Source: Sediminibacterium sp. KACHI17
Lineage (GTDB): Bacteria > Bacteroidota > Bacteroidia > Chitinophagales > Chitinophagaceae
Reading direction: 5' to 3'
Length of the DNA: 64,000 nucleotides
Assembly: GCF_040362915.1 (NCBI RefSeq)
Contig: NZ_AP029612.1
Coordinates: forward strand, 1-64,000
Numbering within the stretch: position 1 is the stretch's first letter; the number at the start of each line of letters is the position of its first letter. Made by a program: the position numbers and the translations under genes. The notes beneath the pieces were generated by a model, which saw only the letters and a program-made list of their open reading frames with translations, was not told where the DNA came from and made no database searches. Shown in pieces: positions 1-8,600 of this stretch.

Positions 1-20
1 GTATCTGTTTTTTTTCAACA

Positions 21-37
21 TTTCCACATGTGGGAAA
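21..37. promoter_or_regulatory. Near-palindrome with two DnaA-box-like half sites upstream of dnaA
   Basis: TTTCCACA is followed directly by TGTGGGAAA, so two inverted copies of a sequence close to the DnaA box core (TTATCCACA) lie about 65 bases before the dnaA start. Each departs from the consensus. The site could serve dnaA autoregulation or be the edge of an origin region that lies mostly outside the window. The role is inferred from position and similarity only. Confidence 0.35.
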
Positions 38-100
38 AATAAGATAACTTGAAGGCAAAGACGAATACGTTAACTCATTATAAAATTGTTCATTTTTTGT

Positions 101-1531
101 ATGGCTAAAAATGCTGAATCAGTTTGGAGCAATTGTTTGAAGATCATCAAAGACATTGTAGAATGGCAACATTTTAAAACATGGTTTGAACCGATTAATC
201 CCGTAGAACTGAAAGGAAATGTTTTAATGATTCAGGTGCCCAGTCAATTCTTTTATGAATACCTGGAAGAGCATTATGTGAACCTGTTGGCTAAAACATT
301 GAAACGTGAATTAGGAAAGGATGCGAGATTGGAATATCGCATCATGGTAGACAGTGGCAACAATGGAAGAAATGGTTCCATGGATGTTCCTGCTAGCAAC
401 ATGAAGACTTATAACAACAATGAAATGAATTTTCCACTGGTGATCGATAATCCTGTGAAAAATCCATTCGTTATACCGGGTCTCAAGAAAATGCAGATCG
501 ATCCTCAGTTGAATCATATGTACACATTTGATTCATTTATTGAGGGAGACTGTAACAGGGTAGCCCGTCGCGCCGGAAAAACGGTAGCTGAGAAGCCCGG
601 AGCCAACTCTTTCAACCCTTTGGTGATATATGGAGGGGTCGGATTGGGTAAAACACACCTTGCGCAGGCAATTGGTAATGAAGTAAAGCGTACCCATCCC
701 GGTAAAGTGGTTTTGTATGTAAGCAGTGAGAAATTCATCAACCAATTCCAGGATCATAGTCGCAATAATGCTATTAATGACTTTATTCATTTCTATCAAC
801 TGATCGATGTACTGATCATAGATGATGTTCAGTTCTTCAGTCGTGCAGAAAAAAGTCAGGATGCCTTTTTCGCGATCTTTAATCATCTTCACCAGAGTGG
901 TAAGCAACTCGTATTAACTTCTGATAAACCACCAAAAGATCTGGATGGTATGCAGGAGCGTTTATTGAGTCGTTTCCGTTGGGGATTGAGTGCAGATTTG
1001 CAAGTGCCCGATTATGAAACACGTATTGAGATCCTGGAGCGTAAAATGAAGAACGATGGTTTGGATATGCCGAAGGAAGTCGTAAAATACGTGGCTTATA
1101 ATATCAATACCAATGTTCGCGAATTAGAAGGTGCATTGATCTCTTTATTGGCACAATCGTCACTTAACAAAAAAGACATTGATGTTGAACTGGCTAAGAA
1201 AGTGCTTCGCAATTTCGTGAAGACGAGCAGCAAAGAGATCACCATTGATGCCATCCAGAAAATGGTATGTGAGTATTTTGATGTACCATACGATAAGCTG
1301 TTACAGAAAACACGTAAGCGTGAGATCGTTCAGGCCAGACAGATCACTATGTACTTAGCCAAAGCATTTACCAAGAATTCTTTGAAGACGATCGGAGAGC
1401 ATTTTGGCGGTCGAGACCATACAACCGTGATCCATTCTTGTCAAACTGTAAAAGACTTGATGGATACAGACTCTATTTTTCGGGAAAATGTCATGGAATT
1501 GACCCAGAAAGTACAACTGGCGGCCATGTAA
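101..1531 (+). CDS. dnaA: Chromosomal replication initiator protein DnaA
   Basis: DnaA is the AAA+ ATPase that binds DnaA boxes, opens the chromosomal origin and loads helicase. The 476-residue product has normal family length. Domain I is at about 1-85, then a variable linker, then the AAA+ core with Walker A GGVGLGKTHL near residue 178 and Walker B LIIDDVQFF near 241. The C-terminal helix-turn-helix carries the DnaA signature GGRDHTTVIHS near 436. I chose the ATG at 101 (MAKNAES); the frame stays open upstream to a TTG at 86, which would add five residues untypical of the family. The gene is followed by a strong intrinsic terminator and is monocistronic here: dnaN and recF do not follow. 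Its position at the window start suggests the assembly was rotated to dnaA. Confidence 0.97.
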   Translation: MAKNAESVWSNCLKIIKDIVEWQHFKTWFEPINPVELKGNVLMIQVPSQFFYEYLEEHYVNLLAKTLKRELGKDARLEYRIMVDSGNNGRNGSMDVPASNMKTYNNNEMNFPLVIDNPVKNPFVIPGLKKMQIDPQLNHMYTFDSFIEGDCNRVARRAGKTVAEKPGANSFNPLVIYGGVGLGKTHLAQAIGNEVKRTHPGKVVLYVSSEKFINQFQDHSRNNAINDFIHFYQLIDVLIIDDVQFFSRAEKSQDAFFAIFNHLHQSGKQLVLTSDKPPKDLDGMQERLLSRFRWGLSADLQVPDYETRIEILERKMKNDGLDMPKEVVKYVAYNINTNVRELEGALISLLAQSSLNKKDIDVELAKKVLRNFVKTSSKEITIDAIQKMVCEYFDVPYDKLLQKTRKREIVQARQITMYLAKAFTKNSLKTIGEHFGGRDHTTVIHSCQTVKDLMDTDSIFRENVMELTQKVQLAAM

Positions 1532-1567
1532 AAGCTTACTGCACACAGGAAAAAGAAAATATTTTTA

Positions 1568-1596
1568 AACCTCGCTAATTGCGGGGTTTATTTTTT
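1568..1596 (+). terminator. Intrinsic terminator of dnaA
   Basis: An 8-bp stem (AACCTCGC / GCGGGGTT, one G-U pair) with a TAATT loop is followed directly by a T-rich run. It begins 36 bases after the dnaA stop. Confidence 0.85.
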
Positions 1597-1625
1597 GGCA
1601 GATATCTGTTCAGCACCTATTTTTG
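1594..1625 (+). promoter_or_regulatory. Bacteroidota-type promoter for tRNA-Ser
   Basis: A -33 TTTG at 1594-1597 is separated by 20 bases from TATTTTTG at 1618-1625, an exact match to the TAnnTTTG -7 element of Bacteroidota sigma-ABfr promoters. The expected transcription start is near 1631, about 34 bases before the mature tRNA-Ser 5' end. The -33 box overlaps the T-run of the dnaA terminator. Confidence 0.65.
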
Positions 1626-1664
1626 CAGCCCTCTCCAATAGGAGAGTTTGGCTACAGAAAGCCC

Positions 1665-1755
1665 GGTGAGGTGGATGAGTGGCTGAAATCAACGGTTTGC
1701 TAAACCGTCGTACGTCCTTCAAGATGTACCGAGGGTTCGAATCCCTCCCTCACCG
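1665..1755 (+). tRNA. tRNA-Ser (anticodon GCU)
   Basis: The acceptor stem GGTGAGG pairs with CCTCACC and is followed by discriminator G. The anticodon stem ACGGT/ACCGT holds the loop TTGCTAA, giving anticodon GCU, which reads AGC/AGU. A long variable arm and the T-arm GGTTCGAATCC make this a class II tRNA of 91 nt. CCA is not encoded, as is usual in Bacteroidota. Confidence 0.96.
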
Positions 1756-1760
1756 CTTCA

Positions 1761-1786
1761 TCTGCCGAAGCTTTGGCGAAGGCGGA
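1761..1786. repeat. Short palindromic intergenic repeat between the two tRNAs
   Basis: The core GCCGAAGCTTTGGC at 1764-1777 is a 7+7 inverted repeat (one G-T pair), and TCTGCC/GGCGGA forms a second, offset inverted pair at 1761-1766 and 1781-1786. Read on the minus strand it encodes the peptide SAFAKASADE, which I recall from spurious proteins in many Bacteroidota genomes. It is probably a dispersed non-coding palindromic element; copy number elsewhere cannot be judged from this window. Confidence 0.45.
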
Positions 1787-1838
1787 TAGGAAACTGACAA
1801 AATATAATTCATCTTTGCCTAGGCAATGATGGAGGATC

Positions 1839-1912
1839 CGGGAAGTAGCGCAGGCCGGTAGCGCATCTGGTTTGGGACCAGGGGGTCGCAGGTTCGAATC
1901 CTGTCTTCCCGA
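1839..1912 (+). tRNA. tRNA-Pro (anticodon UGG)
   Basis: The acceptor stem CGGGAAG pairs with CTTCCCG and is followed by discriminator A. The anticodon arm TCTGG-TTTGGGA-CCAGG gives anticodon UGG, reading CCN proline codons. The T-arm GGTTCGAATCC is present. Length is 74 nt without CCA. It lies 83 bases after tRNA-Ser on the same strand and may be co-transcribed with it. Confidence 0.96.
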
Positions 1913-1913
1913 C

Positions 1914-1949
1914 AAAAGAGGTTGAGTAATATCAACCTCTTTTTCTTTT
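1914..1949 (+). terminator. Intrinsic terminator after tRNA-Pro
   Basis: AAAGAGGTTGA and TCAACCTCTTT form an 11-bp stem around a 6-base loop, and the stem runs into a T-rich tract. It starts two bases after the mature tRNA-Pro 3' end. Confidence 0.85.
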
Positions 1950-2217
1950 AGGTCCTATTCAACTACAGTTAGGCAAAACAAAAAATAGGAAATGATCTGT
2001 TCCTATCATCATACCATTCTTTCTATCACCCAAGTGTTACACGTAAAGATCATTTGCAATAGCAGAGCATATCTGGCCTTTAATTATTGAGAGAGTAGTA
2101 AGAAGAAGTTGCTTGAAATAATAAATCTTACTCGATCTAATACATCGTTTTTCAATCATCTGCTACATTATCATGATGTAAAAATGCATACATTAGTTAT
2201 GCCTATAAATCTTACAC
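1950..2217. other. Gene-free stretch before the amidohydrolase
   Basis: AT-rich leader with no RNA fold or conserved ORF that I can support. A 61-residue rightward frame at 2109-2294 overlaps the amidohydrolase start out of frame, starts without a ribosome-binding site and resembles nothing, so it is left out. Confidence 0.5.
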
Positions 2218-3924
2218 ATGAGAAAAACATTACTTCTGCTGGGATTAGCGGTATTGGTTTTATCGTCAATGAAAAAAGAAACAGTCATTATTGATACGGC
2301 TGATCAACTATATATCAATGGACATATTTGGACGGCTGACCCTTCTCAACCTTTTGTTGAAGCAATGGCTGTAAAAGGGGATAAGATACTAGAAGTTGGT
2401 ACAAACGCCGATATCAACAAACTAAAAAAGGCTGGTACAAAAGTGGTCGATCTTAAAGGTAAAATGATAATGCCGGGATTTAATGACGGACATGTTCATT
2501 TTCTGTCCGGCTCACTGGGTTTAACGGTAGTCGACCTTGTTGAAGCCAAAACAATGAAAGAAGCTTTACAGATGATTGCAGACTATGCTTCTAAACATCC
2601 CGAGTTACCTTGGATCACTGGAGGGGGCTGGCAGTATAGTCTGTTTCCGAATGGATTACCCACCAAGCAAATGTTGGATGCGATCGTTCCTGATAGACCT
2701 GTTTATCTGAAAGCATATGATGGTCACAGCGGTTGGGCCAATAGTAAAGCATTATCTATTGCTGGCATTACAAAAGAAACCAATTTTCAAGGCTTTGGTG
2801 AGTTGGTAAAAGATAAAAACGGAGAGCCGACAGGTGCTTTCAAAGAAAGTGCGACCGGTTTGGTGACAAAATTCATTCCTAGTCCAGATAAAAAAGCAAA
2901 ATACAATGCACTACTTACCGGATTAAAGTATGCGGCAAGTTTAGGTATCACAAGTATGCAAAATGCCAGCGGGTCTAAAGAAGAATATGAATTGTATGAT
3001 TCGCTTTTACGGACGGGAAAATTAACAGTCAGAACCTCTATTGCATTCAGTGCTGGAAGAAACCCTAAAGAAGAAGATGTACAACTCTGGAAACAGATTC
3101 GATCTCAAAATAAACAACCTGAATGGTTGAAAACAGATGCTATAAAATTTTTATTGGATGGGGTGATTGAGTCTCATACTGCCGTAATGATTGATCCGTA
3201 TGCCGATCTCTTAAAAGCAGATAGTATTTATAGAGGTAGTTATGCTATTCCACTGGAACAATATGAAAAATGGGTAAAAAGATTGGATCAAGAGGGCTTC
3301 CAACTCTATACGCATGCGATCGGAGATGCTTCTGTGCGTGCTGTGTTGAATGCTTATGAAAAAGCCATGGAGTTGAACGGACAACAAAATAAAAGACATC
3401 GTATCGAACATATTGAAATGACAACGACGATTGATATCGAAAGATTTCATCGTCTTGGCGTATTGCCATCTATGCAACCCATTCATGCTGATCCCGGAAC
3501 CATTGATATATGGAGTAAAGCAGTAGGGGAACAAAGATTGCCTTTGGCTTTTCCATGGGCTTCTTTCTTACAACAAAAAAGTAGATTGGTGTTTGGAAGT
3601 GATTGGCCGGCTTGTATCAGTTTGAATCCTATCCGAGGCATCCATAATGCTGTCAATAGAATGACAACCGATGGTAAACCAACAGGAGGATGGATTCCTG
3701 CACAACGTATCAGTCTACAGGAAGCATTATACGCATACACAGCAGGAGCGGCTTATGGCTCATTTGATGAATCTCAAAAAGGACAACTCAAAAAAGGGTA
3801 TCTGGCAGACTTTATTGTACTCTCACAAGATTTATTTCGTATCAATCCGGAAGACATCCACAAAACAAAAGTACAGTTAACAGTGGTGGGTGGAAAAGAA
3901 GTATATCGCGTAGAAAATTTTTGA
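2218..3924 (+). CDS. Amidohydrolase family 3 (YtcJ-like) protein, exported
   Basis: A metal-dependent hydrolase of the amidohydrolase superfamily, of the kind that removes acyl or amide groups from small molecules; the substrate cannot be told from sequence. The 568 residues start with a short hydrophobic export signal (MRKTLLLLGLAVLVLSS) without a lipobox Cys. The metal-site HVH motif is near residue 92, the later His/Asp signatures are HAIGD near 366 and RIEHIE near 398, and the FGSDWP aspartate is near 462. The C-terminus has the typical GYLADFIVLSQDLF strand. It stands alone between tRNA-Pro and an unrelated propeller gene. Periplasmic location is inferred from the signal. Confidence 0.88.
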   Translation: MRKTLLLLGLAVLVLSSMKKETVIIDTADQLYINGHIWTADPSQPFVEAMAVKGDKILEVGTNADINKLKKAGTKVVDLKGKMIMPGFNDGHVHFLSGSLGLTVVDLVEAKTMKEALQMIADYASKHPELPWITGGGWQYSLFPNGLPTKQMLDAIVPDRPVYLKAYDGHSGWANSKALSIAGITKETNFQGFGELVKDKNGEPTGAFKESATGLVTKFIPSPDKKAKYNALLTGLKYAASLGITSMQNASGSKEEYELYDSLLRTGKLTVRTSIAFSAGRNPKEEDVQLWKQIRSQNKQPEWLKTDAIKFLLDGVIESHTAVMIDPYADLLKADSIYRGSYAIPLEQYEKWVKRLDQEGFQLYTHAIGDASVRAVLNAYEKAMELNGQQNKRHRIEHIEMTTTIDIERFHRLGVLPSMQPIHADPGTIDIWSKAVGEQRLPLAFPWASFLQQKSRLVFGSDWPACISLNPIRGIHNAVNRMTTDGKPTGGWIPAQRISLQEALYAYTAGAAYGSFDESQKGQLKKGYLADFIVLSQDLFRINPEDIHKTKVQLTVVGGKEVYRVENF

Positions 3925-3936
3925 TAAAAAATTAGC

Positions 3937-3986
3937 AGAACAGTCACATCAGTCATTCTATTTTAGATGGCTCATGAGACTGTTCT
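3937..3986 (+). terminator. Hairpin downstream of the amidohydrolase gene
   Basis: AGAACAGTC at 3937-3945 pairs perfectly with GACTGTTCT at 3978-3986 across a 32-base loop that contains an inner CATC/GATG pair. No clean T-run follows, so it may be a weak terminator or a stabilising 3' structure. Confidence 0.4.
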
Positions 3987-4234
3987 TCTTACTACGCATC
4001 CTTCTCTATTTCTAACAGTTCGTAAATAGCTGTATGGTTACAGTTTTGTGTATTTGGTAGAATACATCAAAAACTAAGTCAACCGTATGATATGTTTGAT
4101 GTACAATCACAGATAATCGTGATACGTTCTTTAAATCTTAGTTTCTCTTACGATATTCTTAGTCTTTTGTTTTCATACAACGCACTAAGTAAGCTTACAA
4201 TTTTCTCATGTGTTTTCTAGTAAAATGCATACCG
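3987..4234. other. Gene-free stretch; possible small-RNA locus
   Basis: No convincing ORF is present. TATGTTTG at 4091-4098 matches the TAnnTTTG -7 element exactly, although no TTTG lies at the usual distance upstream. The segment ends in a clean intrinsic terminator at 4235-4260. A transcript from about 4104 to 4260 (roughly 155 nt) is possible but not demonstrated. Confidence 0.3.
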
Positions 4235-4260
4235 ACCTGGATTTCTATCCGGGTTTTTTT
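4235..4260 (+). terminator. Intrinsic terminator without an adjacent upstream gene
   Basis: ACCTGGAT/ATCCGGGT forms an 8-bp stem (one G-U) with a TTCT loop, followed by seven T. The nearest upstream coding stop is over 300 bases away, and the next gene starts 136 bases downstream on the same strand. Confidence 0.75.
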
Positions 4261-4348
4261 ATGCTTGTATGAATGTGGGTATGAAACATCACAATTCTGT
4301 AGTAAGTGTTTTCAGTAGACAGATTCATGTTATTGGTATTTTTTTGCA

Positions 4349-4377
4349 TTTGTTCGCAAGAGACGAAGTTTATTTTG
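4349..4377 (+). promoter_or_regulatory. Probable promoter of the PD40 protein gene
   Basis: TTTG at 4349-4352, an 18-base spacer, then TATTTTG at 4371-4377, one base short of the TAnnTTTG consensus. Transcription would start near 4383, about 14 bases before the ATG. Confidence 0.4.
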
Positions 4378-4396
4378 CCTTTGAAATGCTAATCAT

Positions 4397-5371
4397 ATGA
4401 AACCATTGTTCATCTATTTAAGCAGTTGTATTGTTTTGTTATTTTCAATAACAACAGAGGCCCAAGTAAAAATATCATTTAATGAACCGCCAGTAACTCC
4501 GTCTTTATTTCAACCCGGAATGATCTCGACAGGCTTTGCAGAAAGGGATTTTGCTTTGTCGCCAGATGAGTCAGAAATATTTTATACCCTGCAGTCACCT
4601 CTGGGTTATTTTCAAACCATTGTTTACATGAAGAAAGATGCCAAAGGTTTTTGGAGTAAGCCGGAAATAGCACCTTTTGCAGGAGTATTCACAGATCTTG
4701 AACCAGCTTTTTCTGCGGATGGTAAACGATTATATTTCGCGTCAAACAGACCCATCAGTGGCGATAAGCCCAAAGACTTTGATATCTGGTATGTTGAGAA
4801 GCAAAATGGACAGTGGTCTACTTCCCCCATCAACCTCGGATCCCCGGTAAATACCGCAGGTAATGAATTTTATCCTTCGATTACTAAGTCTGGGAATTTG
4901 TATTATACAGCTACTTACAAAAATGGCGTAGGTAGGGAAGATATATTCATGGCATCCTGGAAAGATGGTAAATACATCGATGCAGTTCCATTAGATACGG
5001 CAGTGAATTCTAAAGTGGATGAATTCAATGCTTTTGTATCCCCGGATGAAGATTTTATTTTGTTTACTTCTTATGGAAGAAAAGATGATATGGGTAGAAG
5101 TGATCTTTATATAAGTCAAAAAGATCCTTCCGGTAAATGGATGCCTGCAAGGAATGTCTCCCTTTTGAACTCTAACCGTATAGATTATTGCCCATTTGTG
5201 AGTTTTGATAAGAAAAAACTCTTCTTCACCAGTGAACGTAATATGTTAAAGCAATCTTACGAAACCAAAATCGGAATTGAAGCATTAAAGAAGATATTCA
5301 GTTCACCACAAAATGGAAGCGGTGATATTTATTGGATCAGTTTTGAGAAGGTATTAGAAAGCATTAAATAA
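4397..5371 (+). CDS. Exported PD40/TolB-type beta-propeller protein
   Basis: A 324-residue exported protein. A signal peptide at about 1-22 ends in TTEAQ. The rest consists of WD40-like (PD40) propeller blades, seen as repeated 'F-S-x-D-G-x-x-L-Y-F-A-S' and 'DIW/DIFMAS/DLYISQ' strands, for example FSADGKRLYFASNRP and GREDIFMAS. Such propellers usually act as binding scaffolds; no catalytic residues are evident. PD40 blades also occur in the two PorE-like proteins of this window, but this one has neither TPR nor OmpA parts. It is flanked by terminators, so it is probably transcribed alone. The specific role is unknown. Confidence 0.8.
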   Translation: MKPLFIYLSSCIVLLFSITTEAQVKISFNEPPVTPSLFQPGMISTGFAERDFALSPDESEIFYTLQSPLGYFQTIVYMKKDAKGFWSKPEIAPFAGVFTDLEPAFSADGKRLYFASNRPISGDKPKDFDIWYVEKQNGQWSTSPINLGSPVNTAGNEFYPSITKSGNLYYTATYKNGVGREDIFMASWKDGKYIDAVPLDTAVNSKVDEFNAFVSPDEDFILFTSYGRKDDMGRSDLYISQKDPSGKWMPARNVSLLNSNRIDYCPFVSFDKKKLFFTSERNMLKQSYETKIGIEALKKIFSSPQNGSGDIYWISFEKVLESIK

Positions 5372-5388
5372 CATAAGCTTTATTCTAA

Positions 5389-5437
5389 AAATTAATGGGG
5401 TTGCTTTTATCTATACTAAAAGCAACCCTATTAATTT
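5389..5437 (+). terminator. Strong hairpin terminator after the PD40 gene
   Basis: AATTAATGGGGTTGCTTTTA and TAAAAGCAACCCTATTAATT pair over about 20 bp with one mismatch, around a 7-base loop. Being AT-rich at the base it can act in both directions, but only the rightward gene needs it. Confidence 0.8.
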
Positions 5438-5673
5438 GATATCTATCAATAGCAGTTTGTACTGTTCTAAATATAATTTCCTTGGTCAACAACAATTTGG
5501 GGCACATTCTATCTTTTTATAGACGATTTCCTGTCGTTTGTTGAATAGATCAAATTTCAAGCAAGAGATATCGAAAATTTACTGTCTTATACATCTGTTC
5601 AGTTAGTTGAACCATTAAATGGATCACTGACTGAATAAATTCAGATCATTTAATCGAAACTAAAATTAACTCT
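5438..5673 (+). promoter_or_regulatory. Leader region of the susC/susD operon with two inverted repeats
   Basis: No ORF. Two short inverted repeats precede susC: GTTCA/TGAAC at 5597-5612 and the perfect palindrome CTGAATAAATTCAG at 5631-5644, which ends 29 bases before the ATG. They are candidate operator or mRNA-leader elements. I could not assign a convincing promoter. No anti-sigma or hybrid sensor gene adjoins. Confidence 0.35.
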
Positions 5674-8600
5674 ATGAGAAAAGGCTTAATGCTCTTATGG
5701 TTTGCCTTGCTTTCGAGCACATTATTGCTCGCGCAAACACGCATAATCAAAGGGAGGGTAATTGATGAAAAAGGTAATCCTATACCAAATGCTTCAATCC
5801 AAGTAAAAGGAACAAAACTTGGCACCACTGCAGATGCAGATGGTAATTTTTCGTTAACAGCTCCCTCTAGTGCAAAAATGCTAGTTGCTTCATCTCTCAA
5901 TTTTTCCAAAAAAGATGTAGCTATTGGTAATGCAAGTATGCTGACAATCACGCTAGCTTCATCTGATTCTAATTTGGAAGAAGTTGTTGTGATGGGATAT
6001 TCAACTCTTCGAAAAGCAAATTTAACAGGTTCAGTTGCTAAAGTAGCTGGTGCTGAAATTGAAAGTAGGCCTAACCTCAGTTTTGATCAGGCACTTACCG
6101 GAAAAGCAGCGGGGGTTCAGGTAAGTACTTCCTCTGGTTTAATCGGAGCTCCTGTTAATATTCGTGTTCGTGGAGCATCTTCTATCTCTTCTGGAAGTCA
6201 GCCATTAATTGTAATGGATGGGGTTCCTTTGATTCAAGGTGATAATGGACAGCTTTATAATCCAACAAACGCTTTAGCAGATATTAATCCGAATGATATT
6301 GAAAGTGTAGAAGTGCTGAAAGACGCTTCTGCAGCTTCTATTTATGGAAGCAGAGCTTCAGGTGGGGTATTACTGATTACAACAAAAAAAGGTAAATCAG
6401 GGGCACCTAAAGTAACCTATAACGCCTATGTTGGATATAGTGAGCCTGCAAGGATGATAAAAGTTTTAGATGGATCTCAATATACTACTGTAATAAATGG
6501 AATGCGAACTAATGCAGGTTTAACACCTTCTGCTTCAAATGGTGACTATAACGGAGACGGTAAAACAGATAATACAAATTGGCAAGATGAAATTTATAGA
6601 AAAGGTCTTACGCATGATCATCAGGTAGGTATCAGTGGTGGATCAGAAAGAACTACTTACTATGCTTCCCTTGGCTTTAATGACTTCGAAAATTATATGA
6701 TTGTGAATAGGCAAAAAAGAGCTGCAGCGCGCTTGAATCTCACAACAAAGGTTACAAACTGGTTTGAGATTGGAATTAAAAGTCAATTTACTAGGACTAC
6801 TTTATATGGTTTGGGTTCAGGAACAGGCGGAGCTTTGAGTGGTGTTCCTTTTGGCCCCTTGACCGCTTATCCTAACGTTCCAGTATATGATGCATCAGGT
6901 GCTTATTATATTGGAAATGGCGGAAATACGGTTGCACAAAATACTCCTAATCCAGTTGCTGTTCAAAATCTTAACTATGATACAAGGGATAATAGACGAT
7001 TTATTAATAGTGTATATGGTGAAATCTCAATTATAAAAGGGCTGAAGTTGAAATCTCAATACAATACTGATATGCAAATCGGTTTTACTGATCAGTATTG
7101 GGATCCTGCAGTAGGAGATGGACAAGGGTTAGCTGGCGTTGCTCAGACGGTGGCTACTGATTCTAGAGTATGGAGTTGGTTCAATACCTTGAATTATAAT
7201 AAAAGAATCGGCGATCATGATCTGGGAGTTTTAGCCGGAGCTGAGTATACTAAAAGCTATGCGACATTTAATTACATCTTCGGGACGGGATTAAATGATC
7301 CTTTAATTCGAATTATCACTCCTGCAAATTTCGCGTCTACCGGAGCTGAAAATGGAATTGATGTTAATAATGGGTTAGCCTCTTATTTCGGTGGGTTGAA
7401 CTATAGTTATAAGAACAAATATTTGGCAAGCTTCAATATGAGAAGCGATGCTTATTCAGGATTCGGTAAAACAAATCGATGGGGTTATTTTCCTTCAGGG
7501 TCAGCAGCCTGGAAGATTTCAGAAGAAGCATTTTGGAAATCTAGATTTGTCAATGAACTTAAGATCAGGGCTAGTTATGGTATAACAGGTAACTCAAATA
7601 TTGGAAACTATCCAAGTCTCGCAACTTTTACTCCTACACAATATGCAAATATTGCATCATTGAATTTAAATAATCCTGGTAATAGTAATCTTCGCTGGGA
7701 ACAGACAGGACAATTCGATATAGGCTTTGATGCAATGATTGGAAAAGGCATTAGTGTTGTTGTAGACTATTACAGGAAAAAAACAAAAGATTTGATTTTA
7801 GATAATCCAATACTGGCAACAGTTGGATTTCCTGGGAATACGATTACCCAAAATATAGGAAGCATTCAATCATCAGGGTTTGAGCTTGCTTTAAGTGTTC
7901 CTGTTATTAATAAAAGAGATTTTAAATGGAACATCAACTTCAATGGGGCTACTAATAAGACAAAGGTGATTTCGACAAATGCATTTAATAATGACATATT
8001 TGGAGGAAACAGCATTGTCAGACCAGGTTACAATATGAGTGCGTTTTATCTAATTCGTTGGGCAGGTGTGAATCCGGCTAATGGATTCCCAACATTCTAT
8101 GATGCAACTGGAACAGTTAAACAATATAATCATTCAGCACCTACTGCAAGTAGATGGACAAGAGTTAGTGATGGTACAGTGACTTCTGCTATCACAGCGG
8201 TAGACCGAGTTGTTTTGAATGATAAAACACCATATCCTAAGTTTTTTGGAGGATTGTCTCAAAACTTTACATATAAGCAGTTAGACCTCTCATTTGACTT
8301 ACAGTATTCATTTGGTGCTTATACTTATAACAACACGCTTCAGAATTTAGTATTGATGACCGGAACACGAAATAAAAGTGTAGAGATTTTAAAGGCTTGG
8401 CAAAAAGCGGGAGATCAAACTGATGTACCTAGATGGTATTTTGGAGAAAATCAGTCTACACTAGCTTCAACTAGATTCTTAGAGAAAGCAGACTTTGTTA
8501 GAATGAGAAATATACAAGTTGGCTATACTTTACCAAAGAAACTATTGGATAAAGCGAAAATTTCGAATTTGAGAATGTACGCGCAAATTCAGAATGCGTT

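Noticed and set aside
533-907. Leftward 124-residue frame within dnaA
   Set aside because: It lies fully antisense to conserved dnaA sequence and resembles no protein.
1700-1915. Leftward 71-residue frame beginning MSGRQDSNLRPPGPK
   Set aside because: It is the antisense of both tRNAs plus the palindromic repeat; proteins of this type are well-known mis-annotations.
2109-2294. 61-residue rightward frame before the amidohydrolase
   Set aside because: It overlaps the start of a well-supported gene out of frame and has no coding features.
3211-3534. Leftward 107-residue frame inside the amidohydrolase gene
   Set aside because: Antisense to catalytic-domain sequence; no start context and no recognisable family.
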